Positions 16,307-25,007 of a stretch of 56,691 bases of DNA are shown here, piece by piece. The position numbers were made by a program, and so were the translations under genes. The stretch covers positions 1-56,691 of the forward strand of contig DLGG01000143.1 of NCBI GenBank assembly GCA_002482565.1, read 5' to 3'. Below the pieces are notes generated by a model. The model did not search any database. It saw nothing but the letters and a program-made list of their open reading frames with translations, and had not been told where the DNA came from. The DNA is from Solidesulfovibrio magneticus (GTDB lineage: Bacteria; Desulfobacterota; Desulfovibrionia; Desulfovibrionales; Desulfovibrionaceae). Every line of letters starts with the position of its first letter. The stretch's first letter is position 1.

Positions 16307-18940
16307 TTAGCGGGCGTTGCCGCCAAATCGCCCTTTCCAGTCGCAAAGCAGCGTCAGGGCTTCAAGCGGCGTCATCCGGTCTAGTTCGAGGCGCGACAGT
16401 TCGTCAAGAAGCAGGGCGGGCAGATCGGGCCGGGCTTCGGCCTCGTCGGCTTGGGGCTGTTGCACGACGAAAAGTCCGGGCAGGGACGGCTGGCCGCGCT
16501 CGCGGTTGCCCCGGGCGGCCTGGCCGGGATCGCGGCAGCTTTCGAGTTCGCCCAGAATCTCCCGGGCGCGCTTGACCACGTTTCGCGGCACGCCGGCCAA
16601 TTTGGCCACTTCCACGCCGTAGCTGCGGTCGGCCGGACCGGGCAGCAGGCGGCGCAGGAAAATGATGTCGCCCTTCCATTCCTTGACCGCGATGTTGGCG
16701 TTTTTGAGCCCCGGGATGCGGCCTTCCAGGGCGGTCAACTCGTGGTAGTGGGTGGCGAAAAGGGTGCGCACGCCGTGCCCGTCGTCGCGGCCGCACAGTT
16801 CCTCGACCACGGCCCAGGCCAGGGCCAGGCCGTCGAAGGTGGCCGTGCCGCGCCCGATCTCGTCGAGGATGACCAGGCTTTTCTTGCCGGCCTGGCGCAG
16901 AATGCGGGCCGTTTCCATCATCTCCACCATGAAGGTGGACTGGCCCTGGGCCAGGTTGTCCGAGGCCCCGACCCGGCAAAAGACCCGGTCCACCAGCCCC
17001 ACGCTGGCCCGGGCGGCCGGCACGAAGGAGCCGATCTGGGCCAGGATGGCAATAAGCGCGGTCTGGCGCAGGACCGTGGATTTGCCGGCCATGTTGGGGC
17101 CGGTGATGAGCAGCATCCGGGTCGCTTCGTCCAGGCTCACGTCGTTGGGGATGTAGTTGCCCACGCCCGTAACGGCCTCGACCACGGGATGGCGGCCGCC
17201 CCGGATGGCGATGGCCTGTCCGGCGTGGAGTTCGGGCCGGGTCCAGTCGCCGGCCACGGCGGCCTCGGCCAGGCCCTGCCAGACGTCCAGGCGGGCCACC
17301 CGGGCGGCGGTCTCCATGACCCGTTCGCGCAGTCCGGCCACGTGGTCGCGCAGTTCCCGGAAAAGATTGTATTCCAGCGTCTTGCGTTTTTCGCCGGAGG
17401 CCAGGAGCTTGTCTTCGAGTTCCTTGAGCGCCGGGGTGACGTAGCGTTCGCAGTTGGCCAGGGTCTGGCGGCGCTCGAAGTGGGCCGGGGCGTAGCCGGC
17501 GGACTTGGACAGCTCGAAATAGTAGCCAAAGACCCGGTTGAAGCCGAGCTTGAGCTTGGGCAGATTGCCGGCTTCCTGTTCCCCGGCCAGCAGTTCCTGG
17601 AGCTTTTGCTCGCCGTGTTCGGCCAGATCGAGCAGTTCGTCCAGTTCGGGATGGTAGCCGGCCCGGAAGAGCCCGCCCTCGGTGACGAGCACCGGCGGGG
17701 CATCGACCAGGGCCCGGGACAGGAGCTCGAAAAGGTCGTCGAGGTCGTCCCAGCCCGACAGCAGGGCGCCGGCGGCCTTGGCCGAGGCGGCCCCGGACAG
17801 GCGCTCACGCAGGCCGGGCAGGGCGGCCAGGGACTGGCGCAGGGCGGTGAAATCGCGCGGCACGGCCCGGCCGAGGAAAATGCGGGTGATGAGCCGTTCC
17901 AGGTCATAGACCCCGGCCAAGTCTTCCCGGACCAGGCGGCGAAGGCTCTCGTCCTCGACGAACAGGGCCACGGCTTCCTGGGTCTCGTGGATGGGGCCAA
18001 GATCGAGCCAGGGCTGGCGCAGCATGGTTTCAAGCAGGCGTCCGCCCATGGGCGTCTGGGTGCGGTCCAGCACGTGCCACAGCGTGCCCCGGCCCTTGCG
18101 GCCGTCGAGGCGGCGGAAAATTTCCAGATTGCGTTCGGTGACCTCGTCCAGGAGCATGTGCCGGCCGAGGTTGACCGGCTTAAACGGCCCCAGGTGGCCC
18201 AGCTCACGCATGTAGGTGGCGCTTAAATAGGTCAAAAGCGCGCCCATGGCCCGCACGAGCTGGGGCTTGTCGGAGCAGTCGAGAGCGGCCAGATCGGCCA
18301 CGGACTGGGCGGAAAGCACCTTGTCCCGGCCGGCGGTAAAATCGAAATGGGGCCGGGGCGGCACGGTGGTGACGTGGACGCCGGCCAGGGGGATGTCGCG
18401 GGGCGGGGTGACGCCTTCGGGCAGGAGCAGTTCGCGAGGGCCGATCTTCACCATCCACTGCCACAGGCGGGCGGCGTCGCGGGAATGCAGGCCGGACCAT
18501 TCGCCGGTGGAACAGTCGACCCAGGCCAAGCCGCCGGCCCGTTCGTCGGGATCGTAGTAGAGGGCGGCCAGGAAGTTGTGTTCCTTGGCCCGCAGGTTGC
18601 CGTCTTCCACGGCCGTGCCCGGGGTGAGCACCCGGGTGACAGCCCGTTTGACCAGGCCCTTTGCCTGCCGCGGGTCCTCGATTTGGTCGCACACGGCGAC
18701 CGAAAACCCTTTTTCGAGCAATTCGGCCAGATACCCCTCGGCGGCGTGATGCGGCACGCCGCACATGGGGATGGGCGATTCCGCTCCGGGATTGCGCGTG
18801 GTGAGGGTGATTTGCAGTTCGCGGGCCGCAGTGATCGCGTCCTCGAAAAACAATTCGTAGAAATCCCCCATGCGGTAGAACAGCAGCGCGTCAGGGTGCT
18901 CGGCCTTGGCGCGCAGATACTGTTCGAGCATGGGGGTCAT
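16307..18940 (-). CDS. mutS: DNA mismatch repair protein MutS
   Basis: An 877-residue mismatch-recognition ATPase. The N-terminal mismatch-binding motif is FYRMGDFYELF, containing the intercalating Phe and its Glu. The clamp and lever regions follow. The ATPase has Walker A GPNMAGKST, Walker B LVILDEIGRGT and the downstream FATHYHEL. A C-terminal dimerisation helix region is present. The ATG at 18940 is preferred because GGGGGA lies upstream; a TTG at 18964 would add eight residues. It lies between lapA and lysA with short gaps. I saw no mutL in the window. Confidence 0.97.
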   Translation of the reverse strand: MTPMLEQYLRAKAEHPDALLFYRMGDFYELFFEDAITAARELQITLTTRNPGAESPIPMCGVPHHAAEGYLAELLEKGFSVAVCDQIEDPRQAKGLVKRAVTRVLTPGTAVEDGNLRAKEHNFLAALYYDPDERAGGLAWVDCSTGEWSGLHSRDAARLWQWMVKIGPRELLLPEGVTPPRDIPLAGVHVTTVPPRPHFDFTAGRDKVLSAQSVADLAALDCSDKPQLVRAMGALLTYLSATYMRELGHLGPFKPVNLGRHMLLDEVTERNLEIFRRLDGRKGRGTLWHVLDRTQTPMGGRLLETMLRQPWLDLGPIHETQEAVALFVEDESLRRLVREDLAGVYDLERLITRIFLGRAVPRDFTALRQSLAALPGLRERLSGAASAKAAGALLSGWDDLDDLFELLSRALVDAPPVLVTEGGLFRAGYHPELDELLDLAEHGEQKLQELLAGEQEAGNLPKLKLGFNRVFGYYFELSKSAGYAPAHFERRQTLANCERYVTPALKELEDKLLASGEKRKTLEYNLFRELRDHVAGLRERVMETAARVARLDVWQGLAEAAVAGDWTRPELHAGQAIAIRGGRHPVVEAVTGVGNYIPNDVSLDEATRMLLITGPNMAGKSTVLRQTALIAILAQIGSFVPAARASVGLVDRVFCRVGASDNLAQGQSTFMVEMMETARILRQAGKKSLVILDEIGRGTATFDGLALAWAVVEELCGRDDGHGVRTLFATHYHELTALEGRIPGLKNANIAVKEWKGDIIFLRRLLPGPADRSYGVEVAKLAGVPRNVVKRAREILGELESCRDPGQAARGNRERGQPSLPGLFVVQQPQADEAEARPDLPALLLDELSRLELDRMTPLEALTLLCDWKGRFGGNAR

Positions 18941-18976
18941 CTTGAAATCCCCCACGGCAGGCAAGGATGCTCCGGG

Positions 18977-19366
18977 CTAGGCTTCGGCCTTTTGAGGTTC
19001 GCCGGTCACGGCCGGGGCGGCGGCCGGAGCCGGAGCGACGGCGGCAAAGCTCGGGGGCGTGGCCACGGTGGACTTCTTCTGCTGGGCCATCTGCTTTTCC
19101 AGGGCGTTGACCTTGTTTTGCAGGCTGCGCATGCCCGAGGCCAAACGGACCTTCTCGGCCAGGAAGTAGAGGGTGGCGAACAGGCCGCCGGCCACGAAGC
19201 TCAGGAGCAGCACGACGTAGAAGGGCACCCCGGGGGTCTGGACCTGATAGCCGAAGGCGCCAAGCTTGAGCAGCAGGGCGGTTTCGAGGATGGCGGTGTT
19301 CTGCACGAAAAAGAGCATGCAGACGAAGAAGAAAACCAGCAGGAAAAGCACTTTGATCACGCGCAT
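18977..19366 (-). CDS. LapA-family (DUF1049) membrane protein
   Basis: A 129-residue protein with two membrane helices: residues 4-22 (VLFLLVFFFVCMLFFVQ) and about 45-68 (VPFYVVLLLSFVAGGLFATLYFLAEK). A coiled-coil stretch (SLQNKVNALEKQMAQQ) and an Ala/Pro tail follow. This is the LapA/YciS type; in E. coli relatives work with LapB to control lipopolysaccharide synthesis. No lapB is adjacent here, so a role in envelope control is inference. The ATG at 19366 follows GGAGG; a longer open frame has no similarity. Confidence 0.75.
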   Translation of the reverse strand: MRVIKVLFLLVFFFVCMLFFVQNTAILETALLLKLGAFGYQVQTPGVPFYVVLLLSFVAGGLFATLYFLAEKVRLASGMRSLQNKVNALEKQMAQQKKSTVATPPSFAAVAPAPAAAPAVTGEPQKAEA

Positions 19367-19379
19367 CGAGGCCTCCTTG

Positions 19380-19880
19380 TCACGACGTGACGGTTGCGTG
19401 GTAATCCGAAAAAAACGGTTTGAGCCGGTCAAAGGTGGACAGCAGCAATTCCGGCATGACCCGGGTTTCGCCAAAAACAGCCATGAACGAGGAATCGCCG
19501 TTCCAGCGGGGCACAAGCTGGTAGTGGATATGGGCGGCGATGCCCGATCCGGCGGCCTCGCCCAGGTTAAGCCCGATGTTGACGCCCTGGGGCCGCATGC
19601 AGTCGTTTAAGACCCGCGTGCAATAGGTGATGCCCCGGGTCAATTCTACATTTTCCTCGTCGGTGAGCTGGGTGATGCAGCTGACGTGGCGAAAAGGCGT
19701 GACCATGAGATGGCCGGAATTGTAGGGAAATTTGTTCATGATGACGAAGCCGTGCCGCCCCCGGGCCAAAACCAGGCGATCCCGGTCGCCGTCGGTTTCC
19801 TCGGGCAGGCAGAACACGCAGCCGTCAGGTTTGGGTCCAAGGATATAGTCCATGCGCCAAGGCGCCCACAACACTTCCAT
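19380..19880 (-). CDS. HIT-family nucleotide hydrolase/transferase
   Basis: A 166-residue histidine-triad protein. The triad is AHIHYQLVP, with the central histidine as nucleophile. N-terminal VLWAPWRMDYI and the CVFC pair resemble the Ap4A phosphorylase/HIT group of proteins. Family members cleave or transfer nucleoside phosphates such as Ap4A; the exact substrate is not shown. The start at 19880 has GGAG upstream. It sits 21 bases after the LOG-like gene and 13 before lapA, so it belongs to the mutS-lysA operon. Confidence 0.85.
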   Translation of the reverse strand: MEVLWAPWRMDYILGPKPDGCVFCLPEETDGDRDRLVLARGRHGFVIMNKFPYNSGHLMVTPFRHVSCITQLTDEENVELTRGITYCTRVLNDCMRPQGVNIGLNLGEAAGSGIAAHIHYQLVPRWNGDSSFMAVFGETRVMPELLLSTFDRLKPFFSDYHATVTS

Positions 19881-19901
19881 CAAGACGACTCCGCGCAAAC
19901 C

Positions 19902-20369
19902 TTATTTCTTGAGATGGGAGGCCACGAACACCAGCGCTTCCTCGGGACTCGACACGGCGCGCACGCCCTCGATGCCGCCGAAGCGTCCCAAGGCCGCCAC
20001 CGGCCGGCCCAATTTAAGCGCCACGCCGATCTCCGACAGGGTGCCGGCTCCTCCGGCCACGGCGATGACGGCGTCGCCGTTTTTGACCACCAGCACGTTG
20101 CGGGCGATGCCCAGGCCCGTGGCCACCGGCACGTCCACATAGGGGTTGGCCGCCCGGACGTCGTCGCCCGGCAGGATGCCGATGGTTCGCCCGCCGGCTT
20201 CCCTGGCTCCCTGGCAAACGGCGGTCATCACCCCGCCCAGGCCGCCGCACACGATTTCGTACCCGGCCCTGGCCGCGAGTTCGCCCACCCGCCGAGCCGT
20301 CTCGTACTGGGCGGCGTCGCACTGGCCCGAGCCGATGACCGAAACCCGTCCGGGGCGCGTCGTGTCCAT
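19902..20369 (-). CDS. LOG-like nucleotide-binding protein (TIGR00725 type)
   Basis: A 155-residue Rossmann-type protein with VIGSG near the N terminus, GGLGGVM and AGGAGTLSEIG, the variant of the PGGxGTxxE motif used by lysine-decarboxylase-like/LOG proteins. LOG proteins release cytokinin-type bases from nucleotide monophosphates; the TIGR00725 branch has no settled role. It is the first gene of the five-gene operon ending with lysA and is divergent from uvrC, 115 bases away. The start at 20369 is the best fit to family length, though the ribosome site is weak. Confidence 0.75.
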   Translation of the reverse strand: MDTTRPGRVSVIGSGQCDAAQYETARRVGELAARAGYEIVCGGLGGVMTAVCQGAREAGGRTIGILPGDDVRAANPYVDVPVATGLGIARNVLVVKNGDAVIAVAGGAGTLSEIGVALKLGRPVAALGRFGGIEGVRAVSSPEEALVFVASHLKK

Positions 20370-20447
20370 GTCCGTTCTGCTTACACGCGTCTTTGTCCAA
20401 GAGCAAGGGAGCCTTAGCAGGCAGGCGACAACTTGACGCCAAAGGGC

Positions 20448-20476
20448 TTGAGGCAACCGGGGCGGCAGGCTACCAT
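20448..20476 (+). promoter_or_regulatory. Candidate uvrC promoter giving a near-leaderless transcript
   Basis: TTGAGG (20448-20453), a 17-base spacer and TACCAT (20471-20476). The expected start point falls near 20483, only about 2 bases before the ATG at 20485, and no ribosome site precedes that ATG. Confidence 0.3.
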
Positions 20477-20484
20477 AAGCGGCC

Positions 20485-22542
20485 ATGTTCACCTTTGAAC
20501 CGAAAAATTTTCCCATGTCCCCGGGCGTTTATCTGATGAAGGGAGCGCGCGGCAAAATTCTCTACGTCGGCAAGGCGAAAAACCTGCGTTCCCGCCTTTC
20601 CTCCTATTTTCGAAACGACGCCGGGCTGACCGTCAAGACCGCCGCCCTGGTGGCCAAGGTCGAGGGCGTGGACGTGCTCTTGACGGCCTCGGAAAAAGAG
20701 GCGTTGCTCCTCGAATCGAGCCTGATAAAAAAGCACCGCCCGCGCTACAACATCGTCCTCAAGGACGACAAGAACTACATTTTGTTCAAGCTCGACAAGC
20801 GCTCGCCTTTTCCCCGGCTGGCCTTCACCCGCCGGGTGGAGCGCGACGGCGCGGCCTATTTCGGGCCCTTCACCTCGGCCGCCGCCGCCCGGGCCACCTG
20901 GAAGGAGCTTGGCCGGGCCTTTCCCCTGCGCAAATGCGGCGACCGGGCCATGGCCAACCGGGTGCGGCCCTGCCTGTACCATTCCATCGGCCAATGCCTG
21001 GCCCCGTGCGTGTTGGCCGTGGACCCCGGGGAATACGCCGCCCTGGTGCGGCGGGTGGAGGCTTTTTTGACCGGCCGCTCGGCCGAGGTGCTGCGCGCCG
21101 TCGAACGCGAGATGGAGCAGGCGGCCGAGGAACTGGCCTTCGAGAAGGCGGCCGGGCTGCGCGATTTGTTGCGCGCCATGAAAAAAACCGTGGAAGGGCA
21201 AGCCACGGTCTTGACCCGCCTGATCGACATCGACGTGGTGGGACTGGCCGCCGTAGCGACCGGGGTCGGGCTTTGCGTGCTCTTTGTGCGCCAGGGCCGG
21301 TTGCTCGACCGCAAAACCTTCTTTTTCCCGGGCGTTGCCGCCGACGAGGCCCGGGGCGCGGCCGTCACGGCCATGCTCCAGTTCTACCGGCCCGAGAGCT
21401 TCATTCCGCCGCGCATCGTCGTGCCCGAGGTCTTGACGGCCGCCGAAGCCGCCGGGAGCGGGGCGCTGGCCGCGACGGCCGATCCGGCTTCGGCCGCGAA
21501 GGAAAGGCCCGGCCCCACGCCGGCTGGTTCCTCGGGCGTCGGCCTTGCCGAGGCGCGCCTGACCGAAGCCGACGCGAGCATCCTGGCCGCTACTCCCGTG
21601 GCTGACGACCGGCAGGACCACGGCGCGGACCTGGCCGAGCGCTTGTCGGCGACAACCACCGCCGACGAGGCCGGCGACGCCGTGGCCGACAGCCAGGCCC
21701 TGGCCGAAATCCTGGAGGAACGCCGGGGCGCGGCGCTTCGCCTGGGGCCGCCGCGTGGCCGCGAGGAGCGCAAGCTCCTCGCCATGGCCGAGGCCAACGC
21801 CGGCCGGGCCGCCGAGGAAGCGGCCAAGGCGGCCGAACGCGACGTGCTGCCGTCGCTGGCCAAGGCCTTTGGCCTGCCGCGCCTTTCCCGTCTTGAGGCC
21901 GTGGACGTGTCGCATCTGGGCGGCAAGGGCGTGCGCGTGGGGCTGGTCGTCTTCGAGGAGGGCGCGCCGAAAAAAAGCGACTACCGCAGCTACGGCTTTC
22001 CCGAGACCGAGGGCTCGTCCGACGACTATTTGGCTTTGGCCGCCTTTGCCGCCAAGCGGGCCGAGGCCGGGCCGCCCTGGCCGGATCTGCTGCTGATTGA
22101 CGGCGGCAAGGGACAACTCGCGGCCGTGGAGCGCGCCCTTGGCCAAGCCGGCGCGGGCGGGGCCTTTGCCCTGGCCTCCATCGCCAAGGGCGACCGCCGT
22201 TCCCAAAACGAAATGGAAGACGTCATTTTCGTGCCGGGCCGCAAGAATCCGCTGGGGCTGCGGCCGGGCTCGTCGGAGCTGCTTTTTCTGCAGCGGGTGC
22301 GCGACACGGTGCACGACTATTCCATCGGCCGGCAACGGCTGGCCCGCAAGAAGACAGGCCTTCGAAGCGATCTGCTGGCCCTGCCGGGCATCGGCCCCAA
22401 GACGGCGCGGCTGTTGTGGGAGGCCTTTGGCTCCACGGCGGCCATGCGGGCGGCCTCGGTGGAAACCGTGCGCGAACGCACCGGGCTGGGGCCGGCCCGG
22501 GCGGCGCAGGTGGTTGCGGCCCTGCAAGCGCTTTCGGATTGA
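20485..22542 (+). CDS. uvrC: Excinuclease ABC subunit C with internal insertion
   Basis: A 685-residue nucleotide-excision-repair nuclease that makes both incisions around a UvrB-bound lesion. The GIY-YIG domain is at residues 10-90 (GVYLMKG, ILYVGKAKNLRSRL). A UVR-like motif lies near 215 (FEKAAGLRDLL), then the RNase H-like domain (VDVSHLGGKGVRVG, LLIDGGKGQL), and two helix-hairpin-helix motifs end the protein (LPGIGPKTARLL). It is about 75 residues longer than the usual 610. The excess is an Ala/Asp/Glu-rich stretch at roughly residues 315-400, of low complexity. A methyltransferase gene follows at 52 bases. Confidence 0.95.
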   Translation: MFTFEPKNFPMSPGVYLMKGARGKILYVGKAKNLRSRLSSYFRNDAGLTVKTAALVAKVEGVDVLLTASEKEALLLESSLIKKHRPRYNIVLKDDKNYILFKLDKRSPFPRLAFTRRVERDGAAYFGPFTSAAAARATWKELGRAFPLRKCGDRAMANRVRPCLYHSIGQCLAPCVLAVDPGEYAALVRRVEAFLTGRSAEVLRAVEREMEQAAEELAFEKAAGLRDLLRAMKKTVEGQATVLTRLIDIDVVGLAAVATGVGLCVLFVRQGRLLDRKTFFFPGVAADEARGAAVTAMLQFYRPESFIPPRIVVPEVLTAAEAAGSGALAATADPASAAKERPGPTPAGSSGVGLAEARLTEADASILAATPVADDRQDHGADLAERLSATTTADEAGDAVADSQALAEILEERRGAALRLGPPRGREERKLLAMAEANAGRAAEEAAKAAERDVLPSLAKAFGLPRLSRLEAVDVSHLGGKGVRVGLVVFEEGAPKKSDYRSYGFPETEGSSDDYLALAAFAAKRAEAGPPWPDLLLIDGGKGQLAAVERALGQAGAGGAFALASIAKGDRRSQNEMEDVIFVPGRKNPLGLRPGSSELLFLQRVRDTVHDYSIGRQRLARKKTGLRSDLLALPGIGPKTARLLWEAFGSTAAMRAASVETVRERTGLGPARAAQVVAALQALSD

Positions 22543-22594
22543 TCATTGCCCCGGCATCTGGCAAAATAGTCAATCCATTTTATCCGGAGACGCC

Positions 22595-23290
22595 ATGCCC
22601 CTTGCCCAATTCCTGTCCCTGGCCCAGGCCATCGAGCCCCAGCATCGCTACCGCACGGTCTATGACGCGGATTTCTCCGTCCTCGTGCCGGGCAAGGAAC
22701 GCATCGACCAGGACATTCTTGACGACTTCGGCCGCATCGATTTCGCCGGACGCACCGTGGTCGATCTCGGCTGCAATTTCGGCTTTTTCACCTTCCAGGC
22801 CAGACGCCAAGGCGCGGCAGCCGTGACCGGCGTCGACCGCGAACCCCGGGTGCTCGAAGGCTGCCGGCTGCTGCAACGGCATTTCGGCCTCGTTGGCGTG
22901 GACTTTGCCTGCCACGACATCGACGACCCGGCCTGCTCGCTGCTTGGCCGCAAGTTCGACATCGCCATGTTGGTGGAATTTATCGGCAAGACCTTTATCG
23001 TGGAAAATCGGGTGGCCCCGGCCCTGGCATTTCTGGAAAAGCTCTCGGATCGGGAACTCGTCGTCTCGGTGCAAAAGATCTACTGGATTCGCAAGGAGCT
23101 CGGGACCACGCCCGAGGCCCTGGGCCGGCTCTACCCCGAACGATACATTCGCGGCGGCGATTTCCTGCTGCTCGACTACGTGCGTGATTTTCTGGCTCCG
23201 CGCTGGCGCATGGAACCCATTTCGCCCATGGCCGAGGGCTATGAAAAGCCGCGCAAGTTCCTGCGCTTCGTGCCGGCGGAGGGGTTGTGA
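22595..23290 (+). CDS. Class I SAM-dependent methyltransferase
   Basis: A 231-residue protein. The SAM-binding motif I is VVDLGCNFGFFTFQA near residues 50-64, with the acidic strand end VTGVDREPRVLEG next and CHDIDD as the adenine-site acidic motif. The C-terminal half (YWIRKELGTTPEALG) is not diagnostic. The acceptor could be a small molecule, lipid or nucleic acid. GGAGA lies 4 bases before the ATG at 22595; a longer open frame that runs back into uvrC is a different frame of uvrC and is rejected. The stop overlaps ywbE by 4 bases. Confidence 0.8.
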   Translation: MPLAQFLSLAQAIEPQHRYRTVYDADFSVLVPGKERIDQDILDDFGRIDFAGRTVVDLGCNFGFFTFQARRQGAAAVTGVDREPRVLEGCRLLQRHFGLVGVDFACHDIDDPACSLLGRKFDIAMLVEFIGKTFIVENRVAPALAFLEKLSDRELVVSVQKIYWIRKELGTTPEALGRLYPERYIRGGDFLLLDYVRDFLAPRWRMEPISPMAEGYEKPRKFLRFVPAEGL

Positions 23291-23484
23291 GCGATCCCAC
23301 CCGCCGCGAGAACATCCGGCCCGGGCAACGCGTGGCCATCGTGCTCAAGAAGGATCAGCGCACCGGGACCCTGACCGAAGGGGTGGTGCGCGACCTGCTC
23401 ACCAAAGCCCCGATCCACACTCGGGGCATCAAGGTGCGGCTGATCGACGGCCAGGTCGGCCGGGTGCACCGCATCCTCGACTGA
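23287..23484 (+). CDS. ywbE: YwbE-family small protein
   Basis: A 65-residue basic protein: NIRPGQRVAIVLKKDQ, GTLTEGVVRDLLT and HTRGIKVRL, the conserved pattern of the YwbE/DUF2196 family. The predicted fold is a small all-beta, SH3-like barrel. No function is established. The GTG start at 23287 overlaps the methyltransferase stop (GTGA), so translation is coupled. Confidence 0.85.
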   Translation: MSDPTRRENIRPGQRVAIVLKKDQRTGTLTEGVVRDLLTKAPIHTRGIKVRLIDGQVGRVHRILD

Positions 23485-23551
23485 CCGACCTCGATTCGGC
23501 CGCCAGGGCAGGGGGGCGTCGTTGGCTTGATTGACCGGCTGACTGGCCTGC

Positions 23552-23788
23552 CTACTCCGCCCGCCACAAGGTCTGCACCGGCGTAAAGGCCGCATCGAGT
23601 GCGGGGCTGATTTCCACCGCCACCTCGCCGTTCTGGCGCGACAGCCGCACATGGACCTTGGGATCGAGGCCGGCGCTTTGGGCTTCTTCGTGCCAGCGAG
23701 CCACATCGGCCGCCACAATGGCTTCAAAGCTTGCCTCGGGCTGCGGCGGGGCCGCGAAACTCGATACCGTCACCCACTTCTGGGACAC
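23552..23788 (-). CDS. Small unknown protein
   Basis: A 78-residue protein from a GTG at 23788 preceded by AAGGAGA. It has an amphipathic helical middle (EAIVAADVARWHEEAQ) and a beta-like second half (VHVRLSRQNGEVAVEISP). No signal peptide, membrane helix or known motif. It ends convergent with ywbE and lies 52 bases downstream of the DUF488 gene. The good ribosome site and codon use support a real gene; I do not recognise the family. Confidence 0.6.
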   Translation of the reverse strand: MSQKWVTVSSFAAPPQPEASFEAIVAADVARWHEEAQSAGLDPKVHVRLSRQNGEVAVEISPALDAAFTPVQTLWRAE

Positions 23789-23839
23789 GTTGTTTCTCCT
23801 TGCGCTTTGGCCGGCGTCAGGGCGCTGGCCTGATTGTTA

Positions 23840-24340
23840 TTATTGGCAATCCCTGTCGTGCAGGGGGCAGGCCAGGGCGAAATCGTTCCAGGCCGGGGTG
23901 TGCGGCTCCAGCCGGCCGTCGCCTCGGATGTGAACCACGCGCGCGCCCCGGGCGAGAAGTTCCGGGGCGATGCGCCCGGCCCGGCAGCAGCGCCTGGGGT
24001 CTTCCTCGGCGCACAGCAGGGTCAAGCGCCAGGCTTGCCGCCAGTACTGCATGATCCGTTCGATGCCGCGCACGAAGGACACCGCCGCCTCGATGGGCGT
24101 GCCGGTCGGCCAGCCGCCGAGCTCCCGGCCCATGTAGACGTAGGACACGCCCCAGAGCCCAAGCGACGGCTCCAGGAGTTCCCTGGAAAAATGGGGCATG
24201 TAGCGCGACGCCGGGGCGGCGCGCACGTCGATGACCATGTTGACGCCCTGACGGGCCAGCAGGCTTAAAAAAACGATCCGCTCCAGGCCGCCATGCCCGA
24301 TGGTATGGATGGGCGGGCGGGCCAGCGGCTTGGCGGCCAT
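23840..24340 (-). CDS. DUF488-family protein
   Basis: A 166-residue protein. Family marks are TIGHG at the N terminus, IDVRAAPASRYMPHFS, the middle YVYMGRELGG, and LLCAEEDPRRCCR with candidate catalytic cysteines. DUF488 proteins are widespread and poorly characterised; a nucleic-acid or phosphate-related enzyme role has been suggested from the conserved Arg, Asp and Cys residues, but that is inference. The start follows the tag gene stop by 3 bases, so the two may be co-transcribed. Confidence 0.85.
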   Translation of the reverse strand: MAAKPLARPPIHTIGHGGLERIVFLSLLARQGVNMVIDVRAAPASRYMPHFSRELLEPSLGLWGVSYVYMGRELGGWPTGTPIEAAVSFVRGIERIMQYWRQAWRLTLLCAEEDPRRCCRAGRIAPELLARGARVVHIRGDGRLEPHTPAWNDFALACPLHDRDCQ

Positions 24341-24343
24341 CCC

Positions 24344-24934
24344 TTAGACCTCCACGGTCAGCTCCCGGAAACGGAAGCAGCCGCGTAGATGGTCGTTGAC
24401 CAATCCGGCGGCCTGGAGAAAGGCATAGACAATGGTGGGGCCGACAAAGCCGAAGCCGCGCTTCTTGAGATCGCGGCTCAGGGTTTCGGCCAGAGGCGTG
24501 ACGGCCGGAACCTGTTTGATGTCGTCCCAGCCGCCGATGATCGGCTTACCGTCCACAAAGCCCCAGAGGTAGGCGTCGAAAGAGCCGAAGGCCTCCTGCA
24601 CGGCCAGAAACGCCTGGGCGTTTTTCACGGACGCCGCCACCTTGGCCTTGTTGCGGACGATGCCGGCATCGGCCAGGAGCCTGGCCTGATCGGCTGGGCC
24701 GTAGGCGGCGATGCGGGCCGGATCGAAGCCCTGGTAGGCGGTGCGGTAGCCTTCCCGGCGTTTGAGCACCGTGAGCCACGACAGGCCGGCCTGGGCTCCT
24801 TCAAGGATGAGCAGTTCGAACAGCGCCCGGTCGTCATGGAGCGGCGCGCCCCATTCCTCGTCATGGTAGCGCACGTACAGCGGCAGCTCCCCGCACCAGG
24901 GACACCGAGGCTTGTCGGCAACGTCCACATGCAT
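24344..24934 (-). CDS. tag: DNA-3-methyladenine glycosylase I
   Basis: A 196-residue base-excision-repair glycosylase removing 3-methyladenine from alkylated DNA. The zinc site of the Tag family is present: an N-terminal Cys in RCPWCGE, a His in YHDEEWGAP, and the C-terminal HLRGC. The helix-hairpin-helix-like core and the FGFVGPTIVYAFLQA stretch match the family. Length is close to E. coli Tag (187). The ATG at 24934 is preferred to a longer frame that runs through the hairpin repeat and into the UbiD gene. Confidence 0.95.
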   Translation of the reverse strand: MHVDVADKPRCPWCGELPLYVRYHDEEWGAPLHDDRALFELLILEGAQAGLSWLTVLKRREGYRTAYQGFDPARIAAYGPADQARLLADAGIVRNKAKVAASVKNAQAFLAVQEAFGSFDAYLWGFVDGKPIIGGWDDIKQVPAVTPLAETLSRDLKKRGFGFVGPTIVYAFLQAAGLVNDHLRGCFRFRELTVEV

Positions 24935-24957
24935 CACATTGTACCACTTTCCCCGCT

Positions 24958-24998
24958 GGGGGGTCTGGGGGCCTGCGGCCCCCAGCCGCCGGAGGCAC
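24958..24998 (-). repeat. Dispersed intergenic hairpin repeat, copy 3
   Basis: Minus-strand orientation: GTGCCTCCGGCGGC, CTGGGGGCC-GCA-GGCCCCCAG and a C-run. It lies between the stop of the UbiD gene and the start of tag, oriented with the upstream UbiD gene. The opening GTG replaces the usual ATG. Confidence 0.88.
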
Positions 24999-25007
24999 TC
25001 TTGCCTC

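Noticed and set aside
16451..18226. Long plus-strand open frame opposite mutS
   Set aside because: It is antisense to a clear mutS gene, with no domain and skewed composition.
20470..22527. Long minus-strand open frame opposite uvrC
   Set aside because: It mirrors uvrC across nearly its whole length, has low-complexity Gly/Arg/His content and no motif; GC-rich codons create such frames.
22097..22594. Long upstream extension of the methyltransferase
   Set aside because: It is an alternative frame of uvrC; the methyltransferase start at 22595 has a ribosome site.
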